Source: Hepsetus odoe (Eukaryota > Chordata > Actinopteri > Characiformes > Hepsetidae). Taken from it: DNA of 64,000 nt. The position numbers and the translations under genes were made by a program. The notes under the pieces are model-generated. The model ran no database searches. It had not been told where the DNA came from and saw nothing but the letters and a program-made list of their open reading frames with translations. The first letter of the stretch is position 1, and every line of letters starts with the position of its first letter. The DNA is taken from assembly GCA_017165825.1 (NCBI GenBank), contig CM029383.1:11143219-11207218 (forward strand), written 5' to 3'. This document shows positions 35,901-49,600 of this stretch, piece after piece.

Positions 35901-37289
35901 CGGATGTCCTTCAAGATCTCCAGCTCTTTATCATTCTCAGCCTCTAGTAGCATGCGGGTCAGATCCACATACTCTAGGAATAGAGCTCCCAGAGCCAAAG
36001 AATCTCTCTCTAATGCCCCATTAGTGCTTTAGGCAGAGCAAACAAAAATGAAAAAGTGTCATTTTTCTTTCAGAAACCCAAGGACACTTTAATAATGGGG
36101 GGGTGGTAAGAAAAGTACTCAGTATCAGTAGAGACGAAGAAGCAAAAAGAAAAAAGATACAGTTTCAGTTTTGAATGTAGAGAGAAAGGTAATTTCAAGA
36201 AAGTTTGGTGGACGTTTGACAGCTTTGGGGCCACCACCCTAAATGGTGGTCAGTTTGAACTTGGGGGACAGTAAAGAGATTGGAAGAAGAACTATGACTG
36301 CGAATGGGAGAATGGCAGACTGTAGGAACAGTTTGGCCAATGCAAAAGGTCCATCATGTGTGATCTACCTGTCACTGATGACCCCGGAGTCAGCCAAAAG
36401 CTCAAAGATACGCAACAACTGTAGCCTCAGTAGATCCCTCCTCTCTCTGCGTTTCTTATTCTGCAAAAAGCAAGAGAGAGCTTCCATCTATTATTATGCA
36501 CATAGACAGTAGCAACACAACCAAGAACATGTTAATACAACAAACACATTCAAAAAGGGCAAAGTGTTTGCTTTCTTACCTCAGGTCTTCGTTCCAAGGC
36601 TTCTTTCATGAGTGGATGTAGCTCCTCCACAAGCTCCCTATACACATAAACACACCACTTTGTGCTAACTAAAATTGTCTTTGGTGTCGTGGTAAATTAT
36701 ATTCACTTCAAAGGACTGACCCGAGGACAGCTATGACAGCAGTATGATAGCTATTTGAGCAATGAGTAGGAATGTAAGAATACAATGTCTGAACACATGC
36801 TTTACACTTCATTTCCAAATTATTTGTTTTCTCTAAGTTGTTAAGTGGTAATAACAAACAATAGTACAAAGTTCTTACATGCTCACAGACACACACACAC
36901 ACACACACAAACACATGTTCTCTGCGGTGTAGTACTGTAGTGCACTTTCTGCACTTGTATAGTTTAATGCTATATGCTCTCTTATGTGTAGCACCATGGT
37001 GCTGGAGGAACAATGTTTCATCTCACTGTGCACTGTGCAACATCCTCGAAAACTTGACGTGACATTCATATTTACAAACACAGATACTGAACATAACATT
37101 TAACTATCAGAGTTGGTCCATCTCAGTTTGCTGTAATTAATGTAGTAGTTTCATTTCTCACCTAAAGACAAGCGAGTTGGTCCGGCCGAAGCCAAGTACA
37201 AGGGATTCTGTGATCTCTATGCTCTCTAGTCGCATCAAAGGAACAAGCTGCTTTAGGAGTGTGGCAACAGAGGGTGTTCCAATAACCTG

Positions 37290-37354
<65 letters not shown>

Positions 37355-40300
37355 TGTCTTCAAAATCAAAAAACTTCAAAAAAGTTTGGTAGTACGCTTA
37401 AATAAATATGTGAGAAACATAGATAGTAAGATGTAACTTCAAGTTTAGATTGTATAATAATTTACTGTCCATAAAAGGCATGTTTGTAATACAATAATGA
37501 ATTGTGTTTTAAGAGACTAAAAGACAGGTTACAATATCTCTACGATGTACCTTGTTGTCATATGTTATGCTACCATCAGGAGTAGTAGCCATGATCTCAG
37601 GAGTGGAGGCCCTAAGATGGCCTGGGCTCATGATGCTTGGTTTGGCTACACCCAGACAAAGAATCAAGTAGTTTCGCCACAGGGTCACATAGCCATCAGC
37701 CGCCCCTGCTGTGCTTGTCTTTTTGGCATATACTGGACTGCTGTCGGTGCAAAACAGTAGAGCTAATCGTCAGTGAACCTTACTTAAAACTTGGTAATGT
37801 AACAAACACAAATAGCAGAGGACACGCAGGTCCACTTTCCAATTTATAGTACTATATTACTGAAAGAAGGTGTATTTAGATAAATGTAAATGAAAACTGC
37901 AAACTTATGCAGAAGTCTGGGAGCCCCAAGTCAAATTATGATTAATTATTTTCTAGGTGAGAATACAACCTGAGAACAAAAATGTATATAAGAAAAATGT
38001 ATATACATCTAGACAAAGATGGACAGGATTAGAAATCAGTATATTAGAGGGACAGATCAGGTTAGAACATGTACAGAGGAGAGACGTTGAAGATGGAGCT
38101 GCCAGGAAAGAGCAAAAGAGTTAGACCAAAGAGGAGGTTTATGGACGTGGTGAGAGAGGACATGCTAGTGGTTTGAAGCAGGAAAATGCAGAGGACTGGA
38201 AGAAATGGAGACAGTTGATCCGCTATGGCAACCCCTAAACAGGAGCAGTCAAAAGAATAAGAAGAAGATATATACATCCAGACAAGGGGCACTGTAGAGG
38301 GAAGTAAGCACTCACTTGGGGTCCACCAGAGGCATGAGCAGCTGTAACCGTGTGAATGCATAAGGCCAGGCATAACTCAGAGCCATAGGGCAATGCTTAG
38401 GAAGGTGCTCTTGTCGGAGGAAGCTGTACAGGCACAGCACCCAGGGATCCTTCACAGACTGCGCAAAGATCCACACATGAGAAGGGCTCTTAACATCGTA
38501 GTGGCTGTTCACTAGGCGTGCATTCCACTCCACCAACCACTGTAGGTCCACATGGTGGCTCAGAGGCAGAGTGGCCTGCATTTTGCAAAAAAAGTTAAAA
38601 GTTTAGAAACTATTTCATCACAAGTAAAAATTAACTGGGCACTCTTTAGAGAATCTTTAGAGAATCAATGAAATGGAAGTACTTACTGAGTCTGATACAG
38701 CCACATGAACAAAGCTATCCAGGACTATGGGGCTAAGCTGGTCCATTACATCAATCATAGGCTTATCATCATCCTAAAGTGACAGAAATTAGACTAGTTC
38801 AGTATTTATTTAAGAGCTTTAACATCTTATTTTTTAAATTAAATTATTTTTTTGCAATACATGTATTTGCATGTATTTTAGTATAGACTTCAAATTAGAA
38901 GATGGGGACATACAGCGTATATGTTCTTTTCTTGCTGTAATTTGCTTATTACTGCTGCATTTGCAAATATTTTCCCCATCAGCCATCAACAATTAATGCT
39001 AAACTATCAGTCACTAACCTTTGATTGTTTATTGGATGCCACAGGATGACACAGGAAACAACCAAAGAAAATGAATTTTTAAGATCGTAACAGCACAATA
39101 ATTAAAATGTAGGATTTGAAACAAGCTGACTGAAACAACTGCAAACTGCCAGTAAAATAATTTCCTAATGATAAAGCAGCTACTCTTAGCTTAAGAACGT
39201 TGCATCAAATGTTTCCCCAGCCTTTCCATTTCTTTGTGAAAATGAACTGAGAGAAACAGATCGCAAAATGGTTATATTTGAGTTTCTATTTATAGTCTGT
39301 AGTTTAATTTTATTAACATATATTACTACTTATAAAATTAACATATTACACTCATAATATTTAAATACCTCAAGATCTTTTAATTTCAGAAAAGTGACTG
39401 CATGAGCCCCCTTTAATCTAAAGAAATTCATATTTACTCTGATATGTAGCAGTATAATTGTAATATTAATACACTGTCTACACTGAGCACCCCTTGTTAA
39501 GGACTAGCATTTGTTTGTCAACCCCTGTCAGGCTCACCTCTGCCTGGCCAATGGCACTGAAGAGGCAACGAATCTCTCTGAGCACAGCTACAGCAAGTTT
39601 GCGTGTGCTGGTCTGACATGAGCAAAGCAGTAACAGTGCCAGGCCTTCCACAGCATGCAGGACTGTCGAATGAGGGCTGCGCTCCACAGGTAGCCTAGAA
39701 CCAAGCTGTTGAAAATTACAGTGATTAACTATTATATGCAAAAGCATATTGGGATGATGGACAAAAATTAGTTGTATAGTGCTCGCTGTAGAGTGTGGGC
39801 AGCAATTACTGCAGCAATACCTCTACTGGGCGTTTGCCCGGTGCCTGCAAGGCCAGCCTCCATTGCGTAAGCAACTGCAGCAGCAGTTTGATTGATGTGT
39901 CTTGCAGACCCTGTTGTGTGTCCTGCACTTCCCGCAGCAGGAAGTTGGTGTATCCAAACAGAACATCTTCCCGCCAATCTGAGAAGTCTAGCAACAGGCT
40001 CTGCAGGGAATTCTGGGCGATTAGACGCAGCTCAATGTCCATGTGGACCGTCAGTCTAATGAAAACAAAGCCACAAAGCCTTCCTTTCACCAAGTTACAC
40101 AGCGCACATGGAATTATGGTAAAGAACACAGTAAAACAGCAATTAGAGTGAAATTTCCATGGAGTTAATTATAGCTTCCTTCAAAATCAGTCACGGTATG
40201 TGTGCATTTACTTACACTGGCTTCAGACTATTTTAAGAGTCTACTTCAGAGACTTTTTTTTACCTGTCTCACTTACTTTTCTTCCCACTCCTTTAATTAA

Positions 40301-43300
40301 AATAGTACTAATTTCTTAAAAGCTAGCATATTGTAAATGTTCTTTGGTAACTTTGATACACAACCTAATAGCAAACTGTTTTTCTTAAACTGGATTTGGG
40401 GTTCAACTGTTATGTGGAGTGTCTCAGAGAAATACTTTTTGGTTCAGGGCCTGGGTGGGTTCTCACCTGGCCAGCAAGTCAATGAGCTCAGGCTTGGACA
40501 TGCCATCTGGGAGGATGCGGGGAATGGCTGCCACACATGTCCTGAACAAGTCAATCTTAGGCTTCCTCTCACCACTGAGAAGGAATGAGAAAGAGAGACA
40601 AATTGGGTTAAGGGTGACTTATGCCTTGCAGTGAGTTTCTTCTTTTGCACATAATCAGACAGATAGATGTAAACAACAGACAGTGAAAGTCCATTAACTG
40701 TAGCAACTGAAAAATGTTTAAATTGTAACAAGAAACAAAATTCTATTCTGAATTGCAGGGTCTATAGATGAAGTAGATACACATACGTGATCATGTCCTC
40801 TGGTTCTTTGTTGAGCATCTGAACATTGGTGAGCATCATGCAGCGGCCCACTTCCTTATCCAGGTGCCTTAGAATGTTATCAATGGCCTTCCTCACTTGG
40901 GAGTAGTAAAGCGCCATGCCTGTGATAGGAAACAAGAATTACAAATCCATAGCACAATAATCATCTTTATTTCCTCTACATCAAAAAGTGAAGTGAAAAT
41001 GTCCATTTGATATTGGGAAACATAACACAGCACACAGTGAAACCCATGAACAAGAGATACATATCCACAAGAAAAATAATGCACATTGACACACACCAAC
41101 ATGTATTCCAGGTGAACAATGCATAAAAAAAAATATGCAATGGGCAAAACTTAACCTTCCCTTCAGTTACAAAAAATGCATTTCAAAAATACCATGCCTT
41201 CTGATACCGAAATGAATGCTCACCAATTAGCTTTGCCTCCTCTTCTGTCAGAGTCTTGCTTAGGTATGTCTTTTTCTTCTTTAAAGTGTTTCCTGAGGGC
41301 AGAGTGGCTCCTGTGTTGGGCATCGGTGGCTCACCGTCCTTCTGCTGCAGGTTATCTGCTATGACCAGGAACGCCCTCAGTGCAATGTTCATTCTCTGAA
41401 AACACACACAAACACAAACACAAACACAAAGCGATTCATAGTTTACACATCTTATAACATTTCATAAAATGCAAAACTTTGATTAAAAACACATACATAA
41501 CAAATAAATACTGCACTGATATACAAAGAGTGATGAAAAAACAAAGCTGATGAATATCAGATTTAGTATTCAAACAAGTTAGGAAAATGTAGGAATAGAA
41601 TTTTAAATAATAGAAGATTAAATAATTTAACAGTATAAGAACATACATAAAATTTTACCTCTGGATTAAGACTAAATGCTTTAGCAGATTTGCCAACACT
41701 GAGAAGGTCACAGATGATTTCCTTCATAGCAAAATCCAGTCTTTCCTGTAGTCAAGAGAGATAAAGGGGGCATAAGTGAACAGGGCAATCAGATGACAGA
41801 ACTATTCCAAGAAAATCAAAGGCCCAGAAGGCAGTAAAAAGCAGAACACAATGTTCTTTTTCCTAGAAAGTTTGGACATTGCATACTTCGCACATGCATT
41901 TGTGTGTGTGTGTGTGTGTATGTATGTGTGTCTGTGTGCGTGTGTGTGTATGTGTGTGCATGTCCACAGTATGTGCTCCTGTTGTGGCTTGTGTAATTTG
42001 AAAGATCTTGCTCAAAATGGTTTTAGGTTTTGTATATGTTGAGTCTCACCTGTGCAATAAACTGGATTATTTTGACAAAAATGTTAAGAGGCATGTCTCG
42101 AGGGACTACACTTCTGGATCCTTTAGGGAACAGGGTAGAAATGATGGAGGTCAGACGGCTATAGAGCAAAAAAGCAAAAGAGAAGACAGTCACCTAAGTG
42201 AACATATCATCATCTTTATCTATTTTGATCACAATTGCTTTATACAGTATGTGAACATGCATGTGTCATCATTGCATGCCATGTAGCACTGTCAGCTGGC
42301 CAGATGCTCAGTACCTTTGTGTTGCTGTGTTGCTTTCACACTTGATACGGATCATATAAACCCACAGCAAACGATACAATGACTCCAGTGCCACCCGGGC
42401 CATTTTGTGGTCCTTGTTCTGAAACAACAGATGAAAATATTGTTCAGTGTGTTTCGTTCACATTAAAACATTGCCCTGTTATTTATTATTTAATTTATTC
42501 ATACATCCATGAATTGCAATACTCTTTTAAGGCAAATGAAATACAATTTGAAAGAGTGAGTTGCAAGATTGTCAGAGTGGCAAATGTCTGTTAGGGAAGA
42601 TACACCGGGGTAACATACAGAGGTTAAATGCTAAATAGAAGGCGACAAGTCTGGTCAAAGTCAAGTCAATGGATTTATATAAATAAAGCAGCTTTTGAGC
42701 CTGATATGTAGGCACGGCAAGAATCTACTCTAGAAATATCTACAAAAGGCATTCCCTATATCAGTCATGGGGAACCCAACTTAAACACAAACTTATGTAT
42801 TTCCTCATCTAGCTTACCTGAATGTACCAAATTCCTCATATACTGGTTCAGATGTATTACAATTGGAAAAACATAATGACAAATAATGACTCCTCTTAAT
42901 GACAAAGTATGCTAAAAATAGTTTGTTTTTGTGTTTGCCTTAATGTCACCAATCATTTTTCTGAATCCGACCCCATTTTTTCAACTTCCTTCGAAAATAT
43001 TTATGGATTTGCTAAGTATATGCATGACTGCATCTGCCTAAAAAGCTGATGCCTCAACAAAATACTTAAAAAGTCATACTTGCACTGGCCTGGAAATGAA
43101 TGGGAGACAGAAAAGGAGAAAAATCTAATAGAGAGGATCAACATTCTGAGTTGACTGACAGTCACTTAAAGTGAATGATGGATGTAATAAGTAAGATAAA
43201 ATGAGATAGGATCAGAAAGTGATTAAATTTTACAATAAACGTGCTTCCTTTCAGCACTCCTCCAAACTAACACATTGTAAGTAGTACAATGATGATTTTT

Positions 43301-46300
43301 TTCACCTTTGGTCTGTATTCAATACATTTACAGAAACACTTTTCGTTTCCTGTCCCTGAGAGTTGACCTGATGCAGCATAGTATAGTTTAGCTTTAAACG
43401 TGAGCTGATGAGTTGAACACATGTTAGCCAAGTGGAAATCTATCCAACACAGAATAATATCCACTTGCTAAATACATCCAAAACAAACCTAAATTCAACC
43501 TAAACCTAAAAACCTAAAAAAAAAAAAAAGCTAAGATATATTAAAATATTAAAGGTTTTCATTCTCACATCATGCTCTTCACTTTCCTACCAAACTATAC
43601 ACCTCGTAAAGCTTCTGTTCAGCTTCATCACTTCACTGCCCCAGCTCTATAATGGCAGACATCTTAAACTTTCTCCATCTCCATCTCACAGTGAACCCCT
43701 TAATGCCCCCATTTCCAAAGCTTACCATTTTTAAGTGCTTCATTTTGAGAGATTTCTTAAAACGGTGTGTGTCACTTATTATGTGTTGCATAATATTTGG
43801 AGATACTGATTAAAGTCTCACCTTGAGATTAGAAAGGCAATTGTTGAGGAAGACATGCCACCTGTTGAGGAAGACTTGCTTCTGACTGACGCACAACAGA
43901 CATGTTACCAAAGGATATAAAGCCTGCAAACACACACAGGTATGCACACCAACAAACAAAAAGTAAAAGAATGAAAAAAGCTTTCTGAGAACCAATCTCA
44001 TACCTGATCAAGCTTATCATTAATACTATGTCTTTAATTGACTAAGTATAGTGTAAATTGATCAATAAAGTGCTGGCAGCAAAGGCCGAGGATTTTCATA
44101 TTGACTACAGCAGGGGTGTCCCTCCTTAAATACACCTGGCTCACACCCAGTGGCGGGTGTAGTGAGTGTGTTTGAGGAGGGAAATCACCAAAATGCTGGA
44201 CTCCGGTCCTCCAGGACTGGAGTTTGACACGCCTGGATTACAGATATAAAGTATTTTTGAAAACTTTATTCACATTATTTACATTTTTCTTAAGCAAGTC
44301 CTTTAAGGTATTAAAAATTAAAACAAAAAAAAGTGAAAACAACACATACATCCCAAGGGCTGGGATAGGAAAAAATGCTTTATTTGAGGGGAGAAATAAG
44401 GGTTTACTAAAAAAACACATCCTGAATCTTTTTAGAAATGATTAAAAACAGTGACTCAGAAAATGAAAAGAAAAGGCAACAGAGTATGTTTCCTAACAGG
44501 AAATAACTTTCTAAAGAATTCATTAATGGAGACTTAAGAGCAGCAACCACACTAGTCCAGCAGGTTCTGAACAACTCTGTCACAACACTAACAGGGTGTT
44601 AGCTAAGATTAGAGTCAACTAATCCAGGTGGTGAAAGATTAAATGTAGTGAAAATATTAGTACATAAGGCTAAGAATTTATAACAAAGAAATCAAGGAAA
44701 ACCCGTGTCCTTTGGGGTATCCATTTCAAACACATTTGAGCTATTGTGTGTGACTGCTAATTTGTCTAGCCTACAGAAGACAACACTATAATAAGACGGG
44801 CTTTGCATCAGTGTCTGAGAAACTTGGTCTTGACAGCTGCTTGTGACTGGAAAGTTCAGGGCAAATTAGATGTCACAAGCATGCCAGTTATGAGGCCAGT
44901 TTCATTGGATAAGACCCCTCTGCTTTTCTGAGCCAAGTATAGTTGAAGAGAGTGGCATGTGAATCACTTACCAGAGAATGTTTTTTCCTGGAAGAAAGGT
45001 CCAAGGTGGTATCATAGAGACTTTCCACAAAATTCCTTAGACAAGGTACATTAACTTCATTCTTCACGCTCTGAAAAAGATACATTATAAACCTGTTCTC
45101 AGTTTACATCCCAAAAGCCTTCAGTGTGAAGACTTTGTCATAATATGGATCCTGCTAAAAATGAAGAGGACTTTTTTTGAGCACTCACAGCTGCCACCGG
45201 AACCAGTATCTCCACAAAGAGCCCAGCTAGAGAGTGCTTAATATCCTTATCCTTCACCTCTAAGAAGTACTGGGCACATTCCTTAAAATTAGAAAGGAAA
45301 TAAGAAGTGAAAGAATGTACACCTTTGTCCTGAGCCTATTCTCAAAAGATACAACATATATCTCTTTGATTCAGTAATTTATTCAGTCACTCATGTTCTT
45401 TGAAAGTTCCATGTCTTCTTTACAATAAAGTAATACTTATTCTAAATTAACAGACATTAATGTACCTGCATGAACTGGAAGGAAGCCTCAAAGTCTTCCA
45501 CAGGATACATCTTAATACGAAAGAACTTGACGCCCATGATGAGGCTTATGGTGCTCTGGACAACATATGGGCTCTGCTCTTTTTGCCTGAGCTCTTTGAG
45601 CTCCGATATAAACTTCTTCCTCACAGCTGGAAACCTAAAAGAGAGACAGAGAATGAGATAAAACAAACAATCTGAGGATATGACAATTTGAAATTAATAT
45701 CATGATAAGGCCATCGTCTCAGAATGTCAGAGAACAGTATGAATATCATTTGTACTCAAAGACAATTATTAAAAAGGGGGTTAATCCAGGGCTCAGAGAT
45801 CCTAACTGGTGAAGCTTTCTAAGGTTTGACCTTTTTGTTATCAGAGTATGAGCTTAAATCATGACAATGACAAGGAAGCAACAAAACTAAGAAAACAAGT
45901 AACTGGATGCAGTAATGCACACAAAAACCCTGAATCATTAGTCACACTCATTGTCTAATCATGTGACTGTTATGTGTATTTCAACTGATCAAATCCCAGA
46001 AAAACAAAATATCATGATAGGTTTCATGTATTTTATGAATGTATTTTGTTCTTCCTTGCATCATATTTAATAACAGCACCTGTATTCTTTAACCGTATTA
46101 GATTGGTATGTGTAAACCGTTGGCCTTTTTGTGTTTGTCTTTAAGCTGTAAACCTTCTAAATTGTCAGCCTCAGGATGTAGATAGTCTGATAATTTGCAG
46201 AGCAAGCAGAGTGTGTCCAGCTGGGAAAAGGATGGTGGATTATTAAAACGCTCTCCCAAATGGAGTTGAATCACAAGAACAAAAGGGCAACCACTTGACA

Positions 46301-46454
46301 CGTGTCCTACATAAAAACTGAAACACAGGGACACAAGACTGGTTCTAAACCAGAGGTGTATAATATTAGCTTAAAAAGGTCTACTTAGTAGCTAAGCAAC
46401 TGTGCGTAGCAATTAATAAATATTAGTATGGTTTTTAGGTGTTTTGGTCAAACA

Positions 46455-46504
<50 letters not shown>

Positions 46505-46584
46505 GTGTAAACTGATTGGGCTAAGAGAGGGAGAGTTCTATATTTAGAATGGCATCTGGAATGGGAGAAAGCTGTACTCTCTCA

Positions 46585-46645
<61 letters not shown>

Positions 46646-49600
46646 GCTCTCTTCAGCACTGAACGTTTGATTCCTTCAGGTAGCACTTCTCCCTAGCTTT
46701 ACATTGCTCTGTGAGCTATAAACTGGTGCAGTAACATTTAAAGCCATTTTTCTGTATTTACTTTACTTCTGTGGTTTTGTACAGGAGGATAAACACCTAG
46801 ACATTTACATTCTTACTGCAAAACCTCTTAGTTCTTCTTCATTAAATCTGAAAAACTGTCATTAACATCACAACCCAGCATCTTTGAGAAATTAGGATTA
46901 GACTACGACGCAGTGCAGCATTGATGGAATATCTTATCTATGAATATCTATATAAGTAGACACATCCTCCATCAAAGTAATGGGCTCCATTAAAGTTCCA
47001 TCTCACATCACACACTCAGTCACATAAGTATTAGCTCAAAACTGGGTCAGGCTGAACCTGTCAGGAGGGTCAAAAGAAGGAGAAATACAGTAGCTAACAG
47101 AGAATAGCAAAACATATAAAGCAGTCAAGGTTTCCAAAGAAAATGGTGTGTTAAAATCATATTTTTTCATGCATCTATGTGGAAAGCAAAACATACACTG
47201 GTCTCATTTAAACTACAAACCATCCCATTTGCAATATTCAGAACTAACATAAATTTCCGTCCTTGTGCTTAAGGTCAGGCTTTGGGACATTTTGTATGCT
47301 TCTGTTATGATGTTTTATATTGTAATTTAAGGTCTATACATCAGAGTTTAATTGTATTATAAGATTACCTGCAGGAATTTCACTTATTCGCTTATTACTA
47401 ACTGATTCATCAGACACTGTGTGACAGTAGACGGGGCACACCTGGGCTCATGAGGACACATAGCAGAGCGTCGGTCATTCACACAGGTTAGCTTTGTGGT
47501 GACAGTGGTGTCAATGTTCTGTATGATTGGTTATGTTTATCATAGTTAACAAAGTTAAGTACGAGACTCCTGGCTACGCCCATATGTCCTACCCACAACA
47601 CCCCAGCGTTACACACAGTCAGTGTAGCAACTGTCTATGTAATGCAGTAAATGACACACAAATGCACTTACCTGGACTGAGCTACTACCCCAACTACCTC
47701 AGCATAAAGGTCAGCCACAATGTGCATATTGGCTGTGTTAGGCCCCAGGTACCTGTACGGAAAATTAATATTCAAAAAATGCTGTCTGTGTTTTTGGAGG
47801 ACAAGCATGATGCTAGGCCTGTGCCAGTGACAGGATTTGTTCATACACAAACTCAGTGGAAAACAGCTGCAGTAACGGTTAAAGATTTTTTCCCCCTTTG
47901 CTTAATCTTTTCTTTAACATCAAAGAAGCTTTAACTCATGGTATCACTTTGTTTGCTGTATCAGTTAGTATTGGAACACTAAAATGCAGTACCCAGATGC
48001 CATAATGGCTTTCATGTATGTCAGTGAACTGTATTCTTACCCTTCTTTGTATTTGAAGTGCTTAAATGCTAGGTTAATGACTTCCTGAATGAGGCCATCC
48101 AGAAGAGGGTGGAGAGGGATCTAGTAGTAAATTGACATTGAAACAAGTGTGTGAGACAGAGGTTCACTCTTTGCATAGTCTCAAAAGCTTTAAAAGGGTT
48201 ACCTGATATGCTACTGTATATCATAAACTAATACACAGACAAATATACAGTCACTGGCTCCAAATGTAAACTTGAAAAATCATGACTTGGATGTTCATAA
48301 TATATTTAATGTAAAAACATTATTGGTCTATTGGCATTTCATATCATCATGGCACTTTCAGAAGATGCAGAAATTAAACATGGAGATATGAGGTTTTGTT
48401 CAAACAGTAAAACCAAACTGTTTTTATGAACATGTATTGCAAAAATTACATTTAAGTATATTGTTGTGTGTTAAGCAGCTCAAAACACTCTTTCACTTCA
48501 ATCATTTTCTGAACCACTTGACCTAATTAAGGTTGCGGGTGGTGCTGGAGTCTATCCTAGCTCTCACAGGGCGATAGGTGGGGAATCACTCTTGACAGGT
48601 CACCAGTCCATCACAGGGCAGACTCACAAACAAACACACACAACTAGAGGAAAATTTAGCATCTCCAATCCACCTGACCACCATGTCTTTGGACTGTGGG
48701 AGGAAACCCCGTACAGACATGGGGAGAACAAAAAATACAGGGAGAACATGCAAACTCCAAACAGAAAGACCCCTCAACCTGGGAATTGAAACCCAAGACC
48801 TTAGCTTAAATTAAAATACTTTAAACTTACCTGTTTTAAAACCTCAATGAGAACCAGAGAAAATATGAAGTCTATGGCTAAATCCCTTCTTTCCATTAGG
48901 TAATCCTTCTGTTGTTCATCACTGGAGTCAAGGGAGACAGGGCATGACATAAACTGAATGCAACCAATTATAAATATTACTTTGAATTAATAAACACTTT
49001 AATGATTCTGTCTGTTCCACAATTTGCACAGCATTTTCTCTGTGTCAGAAAAAAAGTATCTCAAAAATGTAATCTGAGAAGGAAAAGCTTCTGTCACGTG
49101 GCGGGGGGCGGGGCTCGCACACAGGTGCCCAGCGACCTCGCTGGCACCGGCGCGTTACAGCTTCTAAGTAAGCGAATATAATAACTATTTGTACTGTAAT
49201 TTATTTTGGATTTTATTTTTTATTGATCCATTTGTCAATTTTAAAATCGTCTAAATAGTAGCTGGTACTAAACTGTAGCTTACTTTTTGGACTTGGTATT
49301 GGCTCGAGGGCGGTATTCATGAGACTCGTCCTCCAGGCCATTCTGCCGCTTGTACCAGTCAAAGAGTGTACGCAAGATGGAGGGCAGGCAGTATTCAGCC
49401 AAGGAACTCATAGTACTGATCAGCTGTGAGAAAAAAGAGACATAAAGAGCATTTCAGAAATGGATCATTCCAGATTTGTTAATTATTAATTTACTCAAAC
49501 TGCTACTCCTTCCAAATAACCATGTAATGTGTACACAATAAATAAAAAAAAAAGTGTTGTATATCAAAGTTTGTTTCTGTATGGTCTGTAATAAACTTGT

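Larger units (their letters stand above)
45635..47671 (-). other. fry intron 7 with two microsatellites
   Basis: Intron of 2.0 kb. Holds (GT)n at 46457-46503 and (CT)n at 46588-46642. No exon recognised. Confidence 0.75.

Noticed and set aside
47527..47934. 135-codon plus-strand frame over fry exon 7
   Set aside because: Antisense to a verified fry exon; no similarity or codon pattern.
49088..49168. Helitron 3' end (hairpin followed by CTAA)
   Set aside because: The hairpin and CTRR-like end are present, but the base after it is not T, the spacing is loose and no 5' TC end was found.
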